Shown here piece by piece: positions 45,253 to 55,302 of a stretch of 64,000 nucleotides of DNA; position 1 is the first letter of the stretch, and every line of letters starts with the position of its first letter. The position numbers and the translations under genes were made by a program. The stretch lies in NCBI RefSeq assembly GCF_947179515.1, contig NC_067473.1:126207759-126271758 (forward strand), read 5' to 3'. The notes under the pieces are model-generated. The model was not told the origin of the DNA. It did no database searches and worked only from the letters and a program-made list of their open reading frames with translations. The DNA is from Apodemus sylvaticus. Lineage: Eukaryota > Chordata > Mammalia > Rodentia > Muridae.

Positions 45253-48200
45253 CTAAGTAGGCATTTCACCAAGCTGTTTAAATTCCCTCTTTAAATTCCC
45301 CAGGATCTTGGGCTTCTCTCTTGTATGCCTCCAAAGAAGTCATATCTCACTGACTTTCTGTCATCTGAATAGATCTCACTCCACCAGAGCCAAAGAAAGC
45401 TATGAAATATGAAGTCACCAAGGTCTCAGTTTGAGGTTCACCATGTTGGATAAGAGCCTCAACATGTCTCTCTTGCTGAAGGCGTGTAAGAAGTATGCAC
45501 ACGTGGCTACCTAGTGTGGGTCCCCTGCCCCTGTGCAACGGTGTTCTCAGGATGTGGAGGAGCTGGGGAGCAGGGTTTCAGGCAGTGGTGAGTACAGCTG
45601 GTGTGAACAACCTGGGAAACTGTCTCAGAGGACAGTTTGTTTATTAAAATAGGAGGGCTAGCATAGAGCTCATATCAGGAGGGAGGGGAGGGAAAAAGGA
45701 AAAGTGACTAAGTGCTGCAGTGAGGGCTGTGGCCTTCCAAGGGTGTCAACTAGATTAGCAGACTGTAGATCACATGATTTCTGAGAAGCCAGTTCTCTGG
45801 TGGGGAGACAGAAGCCTAACTGGCTCTATCATGCCATAGCCTTTGTCTGAGCTGAGTTGACTAGATCCAAGCCTGGTGTGGGTGGGGCATGGCCCCACTC
45901 TTGCCTTATTCTCTGAGGGACCAGGGTATGGGTAATACTCTACTTTTCCCATATCTGGCTTGGGAACCCACAATGTAGATAGTTCTACTTTGTGTTTTCA
46001 CAGTAGGTTAATTATGAATCTACAAATCAGAAATTCTGGTCCACATATGTATTCAGGGCTCTTGAAGTTGAGTCATTTGGAGAGCAAAATCTTCAAAATA
46101 AGTGGATACGTATAGTAAGGTTCATCACAACAGGCACAGTGTGAAGAAGACCTGTGCTTCAGCAGAAAACAGAAGCCACACAAGACATGGTTGTATTGAC
46201 CTAGATGTCTGGATTGAAACAGACAATATATTCATTAGTGTGACTTCTTTTTCAGATACTAGGCCTATAGTATTAGTATTAAAAAGGAAGATTTCAAAAA
46301 TCTCAGTAGTTTGCTGTACTGGAGGCTGTTGGAACATAATATACAGAAGCAAAAGCTCAAATGTGCAACATTCTGAGGACCTCTGAGAAAACAAGAGACA
46401 CACTAGACTGAAGTTAAGAAGCTTATAGCCGAGCCCATTTGCAGTTGGCTATAGGGTCATCCTGGGTTCAAAGTGCTGGAGTGGGTACCAAGACTTACTT
46501 CTGGGAAAGATTCAGACTGACCTGCAGTCTTATTTCTGTTGGTCACTGGAAGTCTTCTCTATTCTCAGAGACAATCTGAAATTCAACTTAATGACACCTT
46601 GCTTCAGTTTCACCAGCTGCAAGATTCTACTGATAATGTCCTGGGACATGGAGTCCTCCACAGGACTGGTCTGCCTTAATCGGAAAGGAGGAGAGGTATT
46701 CCACTTGGCAGGCTGCAAATTTGGGCATTTTTTTTTTCTGTTTTATTCTTTTGCTGTTTGTTTTAATTTTGCTGATTGACCTTTAGTACCTTTGTTGCTG
46801 CCCTTCATCTACCCATCCAGTACTACCATATACTTAGTTAGAATCTTCTTAAGTGTTTGGGCAAGGGGAAAACAGTCTGCAATGACTAGCTATCTCAACT
46901 TGGATATAAACACCACTTGTCAATAACAGCTTCACTATCTTTGATACTTTCCTTTCTGTATTGTTAAATTGGGTGAAGAATAAGTATACTATCATTTCAC
47001 TCTGTCCTCCTTGCCCCCACAGACTAACTTTGTACCTCAGAATCATTTTATGAATTGAAAACTATGATTCTGATGTAATCCCTCCAGTTATGGCAGAAAG
47101 ATGTGTTGTAATTGATTTGTAATACATGACACAAGATTTGAGCAATCATGATTGGCCACTAAGATCATTCAGAAAAGCCGGTTAGGATCTTATACTTGAA
47201 TGAACAGTGTTAATTCTGGGACTCTTGGGTTAGTGATGCCCCACAGGGCAGGAAGATTCTAAGAGCTAGAAGAACTTGGGACAGAGTCAGAGCAACTTTA
47301 TAACTTTCTTGCTTGATTGTAACAGTGGACTGGATCCTTACATAATAAAGTCATTTTCCAGCCAGAGTGGATACTTGCTTTCTTGATTGTCTTAGGTTTT
47401 CAATTTCTGGCCTGGAAACATCTGAAAATTAGTATGGGTTCACACCACTATGTAGTGCTGAGAAATAGTTTCTAAGGTTAAATTTCCTATATTAATAGCA
47501 AACATACATGCTTATCAGTTGCTGTTACACATGCTGCATGTAGATGAGATCACTGATAGTCTAATTCAGCAACAACATAGGCAAGAAGCCTGTTGTGGAA
47601 AAGAGGACCATTCTTTATGAGTTATAATTTATAATTATAAACGGTGGTTTTGACTTTAATTTTAAGAACTCTATCTGGATAAGTAAGAGAAATAACTTTT
47701 TGTGAAACAATTAATGATTGTAAGGTCAGTATTTATCACTGAATTTAATTTGTATTCCTGATGATGTATATTAAAAATGTGTGCATATTGAAGACTATTA
47801 GATATAGTTTTAAAAATCAATCACATTATTACTACAAATAAATATAAAATAAATAAAAATTATAACTATAATAATGGAATTAGTAATTTTGGTAATATGA
47901 TGGCTGGAAAAATATTTTTTATAAAAAGTCTATAATAACAAGTATTTTCATTATAAGCTTGCTTATTTACATATTGCTATTTTAATACCTAGTACATAAG
48001 ACAAAAATTAAATTCAGTTGCCTTTGATCTGACAACAAGTAACATAAGGAAAAGGCTTTGCATACATTTATTTTTACATAATGAAAACATGTTTTCCCAA
48101 GTATGATAGCACCTTGTTAGATGGATTTCTGACCCTTAATTTTAGACCTGTGTGGTAGTCTATCTATTCTTTTGTTTTGGACTCATAGGAAAGAGGACTT

Positions 48201-48345
48201 CTTGCCAAAGTTATGGTTTAGGGTGTGTATATCCTGAGAAGTGACCATAGCCACAATCCAAAACAAATATCTTCAGGGCTGCTTCATACATTTGTGTTCA
48301 CCAAAACTTACTCTCAACACAAATAGCCCATTTTATATTATCTTT
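45253..48345. other. 3-kb repeat-poor stretch, no gene recognised
   Basis: The longest stretch without a clear SINE, LINE or microsatellite. It includes a strongly AT-rich part (47620-47960). Open frames (46102-46386, 46125-46403) overlap on opposite strands and match no family. Could hold conserved non-coding DNA or very old repeats. Confidence 0.4.
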
Positions 48346-48347
48346 CT

Positions 48348-48688
48348 GAGCATGCTGTGTCTGTGTGTACGTGTTAGTATGTGTGTGGGAGCAGGTATAC
48401 ATGTGTGTGTGCTGTGCATGTGGAGACCAGAGGCTAATGCTAGATATCTTTGATCACGCTCAACCTTATATATTGAGTTAAGGTCTCTCACTGGAGCTCC
48501 TGAAGCTTGCCAGTTCTGACAAGTCTAAGACAGCTAGCTTGCTGTGGGGATTCTCTGTCTCCATGTCTCAAGTGCTGGGATTACAGGTTGGCTGCCATGC
48601 CTATCTGGAACTTATGTGAGTACTGGGAATCTGAACTCAAGTCCTCGTACTTGTAGATAGACACCTGCCCATGTCTATCTCCAAAGAA
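48348..48688 (-). mobile_element. B4 SINE, minus strand
   Basis: TG-rich leader, 'CATGTGGAGACCAGAGGCTA', 'GTTAAGGTCTCTCACTGGAG', 'TCAAGTGCTGGGATTACAGG', 'TGGGAATCTGAACTCAAGTC'. B4 in reverse; the head is worn. Confidence 0.82.
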
Positions 48689-49430
48689 GTTCCTTCTCTC
48701 CAGATCAACCAGTCTCTGTCTCTTGTCAGAGCCCCTTCTCCTTAATTCTCCATCTGAACTTCTGCCTTCTCTGTAACATCAAAATACCCCTCCTCTGCTC
48801 CTCAGCTCTCCTGGGTGTGTTTTTCCCTGGTACAAAGGCTTCCCCACATGCTGAGTGATCTCATTAAATCTCTTGCCTTGGCCGTGTGCAAGGTTGGATC
48901 AGCAGGTAGATGCCAAGCTTTTCTTGGAGTGGAAAGACATCGGTTACTCTAGACTTAGAAAATTAAGTACCTGGAGGTTTAAAAAGAGAGGCAGCCTATG
49001 TACCTGTTTCTTTCACATGGAAGTTGGGGACAAGCACTGAGGGCAGAATGTGGAAATTCCCACTATGCATGGGTCTTATTCTGTTACTGGGATTTCTCTG
49101 CAAAATGATTTGCAATTACACACACACACATAAACACACACACAGGATTATTTCTGAATAGACTCATGCTTTTCTCTGAAGCAATATATTCTTCACTCAT
49201 TCTAAACAAGCACATCATTTTTCTAATTTTTTGTGCTAGGGAATTTTTTGTGTTGTAATATGAAAATAGAAGGTGGTAGTTCTTCCTATTAATCCCCTTT
49301 TCAGTAAAAGCTTGAGCTGTTGAGAATATGGAATCTATAAATACCTGGAGAGAGGGATTTTTGTTTCCCTCATAGACTGAGAAGTAGATGAATGTTCACA
49401 TCCTCAAGAGCACCGGGGATAATGTCCTTT
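48689..49430. other. Stretch without a gene; short CA run at 49119-49145
   Basis: No exon recognised. A short interrupted CACA tract only. Confidence 0.5.
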
Positions 49431-49431
49431 A

Positions 49432-49662
49432 AAATATTTATTTATTTATTCATTCATTCATTCATTCATTCATTCATTTATCTGTTCATCTATTATGTAG
49501 TGTTCTGCCAGCATGTGTGCCTGCACGCCACAAGAGGGCACCAGATCTCATTATAGATTGTTGTGAGACACCTTGTGGTTGTTGGGAATTGAACTCATAT
49601 CATCTGGAACAGCAGCAGTCCAGGATCTCAACCTCTGAGCCATCTCTCTAGCCTCATGATAC
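49432..49662 (-). mobile_element. B2/B3 SINE, minus strand, with (ATTC)n tail
   Basis: The tail is an ATTC tetranucleotide run (49449-49480). Body: 'CAAGAGGGCACCAGATCTCA', 'TTGTGGTTGTTGGGAATTGA', 'CCTCTGAGCCATCTCTCTAG'. Confidence 0.92.
49528..49542 (+). promoter_or_regulatory. CTCF-like motif inside a B2/B3 SINE
   Basis: CCACAAGAGGGCACC matches the CTCF core with one mismatch. B2 SINEs are known to have spread CTCF sites in rodents; whether this copy binds is not shown. Confidence 0.45.
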
Positions 49663-50140
49663 CCTTGTTTAGAGATCTTTTACAGATAGACCCAGGGCCT
49701 TCAGAGAGTCACTGCTTTATGTGCTTAAGAGAATTAAAATGAGGGCATTAGCAATGCAGCTCACTTGCATAGCCTGCTCAAGGCTGTGTCTTCCCTCCCT
49801 AGCATGAGCACAACACAGTGGTTACTTTGAACAAACTTGTGGATGTAAACATAGCATATCAGTAAAAGGGGAAAAAGCATATAAAAACCAGCAAACCAAG
49901 TATCTCGGCATGTGGTGACAGTTCCTACTAACGACTGGGAGTTCATTTGCAGGGTTCAGGAAAATGACAGCTCATGGAGCACATGCCAGCCACAGCTAAG
50001 CCTGCTAACTTCAGAACAGTTTTTGAATTGCTGGAAAACTGAAAAAAAAAATGATAACAATGGATGGAGCCCCATCTACATTTCACCAAATCTCCCAGTT
50101 GCTCTTATCCATGATTGCTCAGAAAATAGAGTAAGAAACC
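49663..50140. other. Stretch without a gene
   Basis: Nothing recognised. Confidence 0.5.
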
Positions 50141-50196
50141 TGCGCAGGCGCATTGCTGCCTATTAAATCTGCGCAGGCGCATTGCTGCCTATTAAA
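50141..50196. repeat. Tandem 29-bp duplication carrying NRF1-like sites
   Basis: TGCGCAGGCGCATTGCTGCC at 50141 recurs at 50170, each followed by TATTAAA; period 29, no difference within the shared 27 bases. TGCGCAGGCGCA is close to the NRF1 palindrome (TGCGCATGCGCA). Confidence 0.95.
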
Positions 50197-50474
50197 CCCT
50201 GACTTCACTTTGATTTCTCCAGCTTTTCCTCTACTTCATGTTCTGTTCTGGATACAGTCCAGGCACAACTTTGCACTTGGTTGTCACATCCTCCCCAGGC
50301 TCCTCTGTGACAATGTCTTAGCTCTTCCTTAGTCCTGACAGCTCAAATTTGGAAAAAGATTCCCCTTGTGCATGTTTTCTGCTGGTTTTCACCAGGTTAG
50401 ACTAATTTGGGGGAACAAATACCACGGAAGGAAGAGCCTTTCTCATTGAACAATGGCATGGTTCTTACACTGTC

Positions 50475-50477
<3 letters not shown>
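50197..50477. other. Short stretch without a gene
   Basis: Nothing recognised. Confidence 0.5.
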
Positions 50478-50559
<82 letters not shown>

Positions 50560-50614
50560 CTGGTTCAACTAGACTGTTCAGACCCCAGGGATGCTTGCCC
50601 TCCCCCCCCCCCCC
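50478..50614. repeat. (GT)n(GA)n microsatellite, then C13
   Basis: GT at 50478-50517, GA at 50517-50555 ending GAGCGCAC, and 13 C at 50602-50614. Confidence 0.97.
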
Positions 50615-51573
50615 GAAATGCTCAGGCTATAATCACATGCTACTGAGCCTAGTTTTGCTGTGTGTTCTGGGACTCAAAGCCAGGTCCCGATGCTTGCACT
50701 GTCCAGCCCTGTATCAACCATTGTTGCACACTGGCAGAAGCAGGCTAGCATTCTTATGTCTATGCTTATTCTCATACACTAAAGGATTTACGCAGTTGCT
50801 GCTTGGGAGACTCGTTGCTCCTCAACCTAGTCCAAGAAGCTTCTATGGCTCTTGTGAATCTTCTGGGCTGGTAAATATTTTCATCAAGAGTCCTAACTTA
50901 TCTTCTTGCATCTGCTGCCATGATCTCCGGACTGTTTAGATAAGGATCTATTGACTACCTGAAGTCTATTGAAATCTGCTAGCTGTCCTTGCTTTCTTCA
51001 TTTTTCAAGGCAAATGAAACCCGTTTTATTTGAATTCTCAGGGGGAAAAAGCCAAGCTGTATAAACCCAAATTGTACTACATGAGCACAACACAGGGCTC
51101 AAGTATTCTTTCTTCCATGATGGTTCCTAGGAGACAGAACCTCGATCATAACAACATATCTAGACCAAGTTTTACTAGTGTGCGATAAATTTAGAGTTTG
51201 TGATAAGAGCTAGAAGAAGGGAAGTGACCAAGGTTATTAAAACAATTATTGCTTACCTCATTCCCATCACAAGTCCCAGCCCAGGTCACCATGCAGGCAT
51301 TAATCAAAATGTTTCCTCCAGCCGAGCTGGAAATTTTGACCCGTGGATAATGATGGATGGTCTCTTCTTAGAGATTAGATGGCTGTCCCCCAGAGAAGCT
51401 GAGCAGGGCAGAGAGTGCTCGCCAGGCTGCACATCTCTTCAGCAGCAGGTGCACAGCTGCTCTGGCAGGGAGACACTCTGCCAGTCTTTGTCAGACTCAC
51501 TTTTAGGAAAGAGCTCCTGTGTGCTCACAAAACCCAGGAATCCAGAGACTTTAATTGAACAATGCTTGTGTTG
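50615..51573. other. Stretch without a gene
   Basis: An open frame of 140 codons (51200-51622) runs into the TTA microsatellite and ends in poly-Leu; not supported as coding. No repeat family recognised. Confidence 0.45.
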
Positions 51574-51574
<1 letters not shown>

Positions 51575-51612
<38 letters not shown>

Positions 51613-51613
51613 T
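51575..51613. repeat. (TTA)n microsatellite
   Basis: About 12 TTA/ATT units. Confidence 0.97.
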
Positions 51614-51619
51614 TGTGTG

Positions 51620-51812
51620 TAAAAGATTAATTTTATTCTTTAATAATATGAATGAGGGAATGTGTACATGAGTGCAGGTGCCCAAGTAGGCAGAAGAGCG
51701 CACTAGGGAATTAGAGGTGGTCGTGAGATGCCCATTATGGGGGCTGGGAACCAAATTTCGATCTTCTGTAAGTACAGTATCTGGTCTTAACTGCTGGGCC
51801 ACTTTTCCAGCT
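51620..51812 (-). mobile_element. B3 SINE, minus strand, diverged
   Basis: 'GTGCAGGTGCCCAAGTAGGC', 'AGAAGAGCGCACTAGGGAAT', 'GGGGGCTGGGAACCAAATTT' and 'ACTGCTGGGCCACTTTTCCA' are B3 in reverse. Confidence 0.82.
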
Positions 51813-51838
51813 ATCATCATCATCATCATCATCATCAG
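51813..51838. repeat. (ATC)n microsatellite
   Basis: Eight ATC units directly after the SINE head. Confidence 0.96.
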
Positions 51839-52135
51839 AAATATTCTACCAAAAAGAGATTCTTCATGAAATGGGTAAATGAATTAAAGAAGACAGTTCT
51901 CAAAAGAAATACAAATATCCATAAATATATGAAAAAAAATTGTTGGCATCCTCAGCCATTGGGGAAATGCTCATCAAAACTACACTGAGAGCCATTTCAC
52001 CCTAGTGTGAACAGCCATCATCAAGAAAACAAATAAAAATAAATGTTACAAGAATGCAGGAAAAGAAGTATCATTCTCTACCAGATGTGACCTCTATGGA
52101 AATTAGTATGGGATTTCTTCAAACAGCTAAAAATA
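51839..52135 (+). mobile_element. Old L1 ORF2 fragment, plus strand
   Basis: 'AAGAAGACAGTTCTCAAAAG', 'CATTGGGGAAATGCTCATCA', 'AAACTACACTGAGAGCCATT', 'TCACCCTAGTGTGAACAGCC' follow the same ORF2 region as the L1 at 39324, but in a much older copy with broken frames. Confidence 0.85.
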
Positions 52136-52235
52136 AGGGCTGGGCTGTAGCTTAGTGGTAAAGGGTTCAGTGCATGCATCTAGCTTGAAGCTCTAGCTTC
52201 AATCTGTAGTATTGCCAACAGCAAGAACAACAATA
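52136..52235 (+). mobile_element. ID-type SINE, plus strand
   Basis: 'AGGGCTGGGCTGTAGCTTAG', 'TGGTAAAGGGTTCAGTGCAT' and 'TTCAATCTGTAGTATTGCCA' with an A-rich tail. The A and B box-like parts reflect its tRNA origin. Confidence 0.8.
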
Positions 52236-52843
52236 AAACCAACCAATCAAAAACTAAACAGAAAAACTTCAAATAAATAAATAAATGAAACACAATCAAA
52301 ACCAAAACCTAGCCAGGCTAAGAAGTCTGGGCCTAGCTGCATAAAGAGCAAATCTTAAGAACAGGGAGGAGAACCTGGAGAAGAGCAGGTTAATTGTCAG
52401 CTGCTCTAGATAAAGAACGAACACGGAATGACAATCCCGTGTAAGATGGAGTTAACTTGTACTAAGGGGTCTGCCCGGTACAACCGAGGTGGACTCCACA
52501 ACAGATACAAAATGAAAATGCATGTTTAATTTTGTTCTTCAAGGAAGTGGGAACTGTCTGGTCCATGTTCAGGCATGAGATATGTCTGTCCAGAGTCTCA
52601 CCTGCATGCGAGGCATGTGGGGAGATGAGCCTGCTATATGCTATCTCTCAGTAGCGACAGCAAGCCAGCTAACTGTGTGATTCAGAGAACAAGATTCGGA
52701 TCTGGTGGGATCTTGTGTTTCCTCTCACTAGCTTTGCTACGGTGATGTTTGGGGCCGAGTCTCTGAAGCTAAGGACCCAAGTTTATTTGGCCAAGTTTCT
52801 ATCTCTTTTTTTTTCATATACCTTTCCTCCTCTCTTCCTTCTA
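52236..52843. other. Stretch without a gene
   Basis: Begins with the A-rich tail region of the ID element. No exon recognised. Confidence 0.5.
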
Positions 52844-52845
52844 TG

Positions 52846-53002
52846 TGTGTGTGCATGCATGTGTGTGCTTGTGTGTACTTACATATGTGCTCATATGTGT
52901 GCTTGTGTACTTACATATGTGCTCATGTGTGTGCTTGTGTGTACTTACATATGTGCTCATGTGCTTGTGTGTACTTACGTAGGTGCTCATGTGTGTGACA
53001 GC
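52846..53002. repeat. TG-rich minisatellite, unit ~30-34 bp
   Basis: Units of TGCTTGTGTGTACTTACATA + TGTGCTCATGTG start at 52866, 52900, 52932 and 52962. The successive periods are 34, 32 and 30, a step of one dinucleotide each time. Confidence 0.92.
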
Positions 53003-53238
53003 TTCTGTGTCTTTCATTCCCCTTTATTTCTGAGACTGAATCTCTCTGACATGGTTCTCCCTCAGCAGGCCTGAGTGGATGGCCAGGGAGCTCACCCGGG
53101 AATCTGCGTTCATCTCATCACAGCAGGAATAGCAAGTGCATATGGTGGCTTTTTAACGTGGCTTCTGGGGACTGAACTTAGGTCATCACTGCAGCAGGGC
53201 AAGAACATTACCAACAAAGCTTTCCTGCCAGCTCCTAT
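53003..53238 (-). mobile_element. B4 SINE, minus strand
   Basis: 'TTTCTGAGACTGAATCTCTC', 'GGCCAGGGAGCTCACCCGGG', 'GGCTTCTGGGGACTGAACTT' and 'CAACAAAGCTTTCCTGCCAG' are a B4 in reverse, whose tail is the adjoining minisatellite. Confidence 0.75.
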
Positions 53239-54594
53239 AATCCAATAAAATGTTCTGAAGGAACAAAACGAGCTCTTCAGAGGAATGGGTGGACTATTTA
53301 AGAAGGTGGACTATGCTTTTAAAATATAGAGTTGATACTAGTTCTGGGCAAATTTTACAAAATTGTAAACTTTATAAATTGCAAAGGAAGGCCAATTTCA
53401 AAACCCTCTTCCTGTTTCATCTTTTAACACTTTCAACAACAGCCGGTCCACACTGGGGTAATCTATGTCACAAACGGTGACTGTACAGCAGTGCAGATTT
53501 ACTGGCACAAAGAGTTGGTAGGAGGAAATGCCAGGACTCAAGTTCAGGCTGCTGGTGCTAACACTCGATTGCGTACCTTAGGTCTACCTTTCTATCTCTT
53601 TTATCCTGAAGACTGCTGACCTAAAATGCTGCGATAACTTAGGTTGAATCAGAGAAAGAAAATGAATGACAAAATAGCCAGGTCTGAAGAAGTGGGGCCA
53701 TAAATGGCCCTGCTAGGTCTAAACAGTAAAAACATTTAGCCACTGCAATTGAAATACGTTGCTTTAATAATTTACAAATCTGGCCTCCATTTTAAAAGAA
53801 AATTCTAAGGCAGGCAAGATCTTTCTGAATAGTCCAGATGGCTTCACAGTGCCTTAGTCCTCTGAGTGCTGGGCTATTGAGGGTAAGGTACCATGCTCAG
53901 CCAGTAGCTCATCACGTCATAATACTAACCTGTTTTTAGATCACCCATGACAGACATGTAGCCTTGACTTGGTTAGAGAAATCCTAGATCAGTCACATTA
54001 GAACTGCTTAGAACCACAGTCTTAACTACCTAGGAGGAGAAATGACCTTTGCCCCCAAGCTGGCTTAAATGCTTGTGAGAAAGGAGGGTGGGGGAACAGT
54101 GAATTTGCATGGTTCCTCTCTTCTCCATATTCCTTGACATTGTTAATTCTTGTTCCCTCCGTAGGATCATTACTTCTTTGTGTATGGTCTGGTTGGTCTA
54201 CATGTGTCTTCTATATGGAATAAAAAAAAGACTTTCCTGACCTTAATTAACGTCATCCATCCATTGACCCACCAATCCACTGCTAAGTGATTACATAAAA
54301 TTAGTCATATTTAATCTCAGCACACACATGAAGCATTCAATTAGAAAGTCCAATACAAAATAAGAGAGCTTTATTGGTTTCAATTTTAAGTAGAGCCAAA
54401 GACCACTTTGCTGATAGTCTTTCCAAGGCCACCAGATCATGTTCAGTGACACAGAGCACTCTGTGACCACGGAAGACACTGTTTAGACTCCTTTCCACAG
54501 CTTTCAGGTCATCATGACATTTCTCAGGGGGTACTCAGAGCCTAGCAGAGGATCTGAAGTTGTGCTTGATGTTCCAGTGAATACTTTTGCCCCA
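53239..54594. other. Stretch without a gene; B1 fragment at 53812-53905
   Basis: 'GGCTTCACAGTGCCTTAGTC' and 'CTCTGAGTGCTGGGCTATTG' at 53812-53905 are a worn B1 in reverse. The rest is unassigned. Confidence 0.5.
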
Positions 54595-54597
54595 GTT

Positions 54598-54740
54598 GTG
54601 GTGGTTTGAATGAGGAGTGTCCTCCATAGGCTCAGGTATTTGAACACTTGTTCTCCAGTTGGTGGCGCTGTTGGGAAAGGTTTAGGAGGTACAGCCTTGC
54701 TGGCAGCAATACATCACTGGTGGCGGGCTTTGAAATTCCG
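54598..54740 (+). mobile_element. URR1A-like MITE, truncated
   Basis: 'GTGGTGGTTTGAATGAGGAG', 'CTCCAGTTGGTGGCGCTGTT' and 'GGCGGGCTTTGAAATT' match the start of the element seen complete at 33503-33892, in the opposite orientation. It carries a one-mismatch CTCF-like core CCAGTTGGTGGCGC at 54655-54668. Confidence 0.65.
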
Positions 54741-54744
54741 TAGT

Positions 54745-55265
54745 TGTAGTCATAATATTATTGTGCATTGTGTATAGGTGATCCTTGTATTTATTCAAAT
54801 GCTGATCTTTCTGCCCCTGCATCTGATTGCAACACAGACACACACAGTATGGTGATGCTTATTTTAAGTATCTTCCTGCCTGAATGCTCTGTAAACGTTG
54901 CTCCCCATTTATTCTCTGACTTGTCAATAAAAGCTGATCAGCCAATAGCTGAGCAGAAGAGAAAATAGAGCTGGATTTCCAATCCCAGCCAAAGGATGGG
55001 GAGAAGGAGAGAGAAGAGGGAGAATCTGCCACAAGGAGAGGGTCCAGGAGCCACCATGGTAATAAACTTGGAGCTGAGAGAGCCAGACCAATACCAAAAT
55101 GCAAGTATCTCAGGGTTTTTGGCTGGGAGGTAGCCAGGTTAGCTTAGAGGAATAGAATAGATTAATAACTGCTCAGTTACTATGCCATAAAGCCTATTAA
55201 ACAAATCTTGTAGTCTGTTTCTCATTTATTTAGGAGCTAGCTGGGATAGAGAACCGATTATCACT
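54745..55265 (+). mobile_element. Probable solo LTR of a rodent endogenous retrovirus
   Basis: The segment shows the features of a rodent LTR: 'CCCCTGCATCTGATTGCAAC', 'CTTGTCAATAAAAGCTGATC' (polyadenylation-type signal), 'GAGCTGAGAGAGCCAGACCA', 'AGGTAGCCAGGTTAGCTTAG' and 'CATAAAGCCTATTAAACAAA'. No internal retroviral region or second LTR is present. I recognise it as a repeated rodent LTR but cannot name the family; limits are approximate. Confidence 0.5.
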
Positions 55266-55302
55266 CTTAAAAGTGCATAGAGCCCTTGGTGCATACTTTT
55301 TC

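Noticed and set aside
51200..51622. 140-codon open frame as a gene
   Set aside because: It ends in a poly-Leu run from the TTA microsatellite and has no recognisable domain.
52136..52235. tRNA gene
   Set aside because: The tRNA-like A and B box sequence belongs to an ID SINE with an A-rich tail; no cloverleaf with an anticodon stem could be drawn. The same applies to all B2/B3/B4 heads.
52846..53002. CRISPR-like array
   Set aside because: Repeats of 30-34 bp without distinct spacers, made of TG-rich units; it is a minisatellite in mammalian DNA.
54745..55265. Complete endogenous retrovirus
   Set aside because: Only one LTR-like segment is present; no gag, pol or env-like frame and no second LTR in the window.
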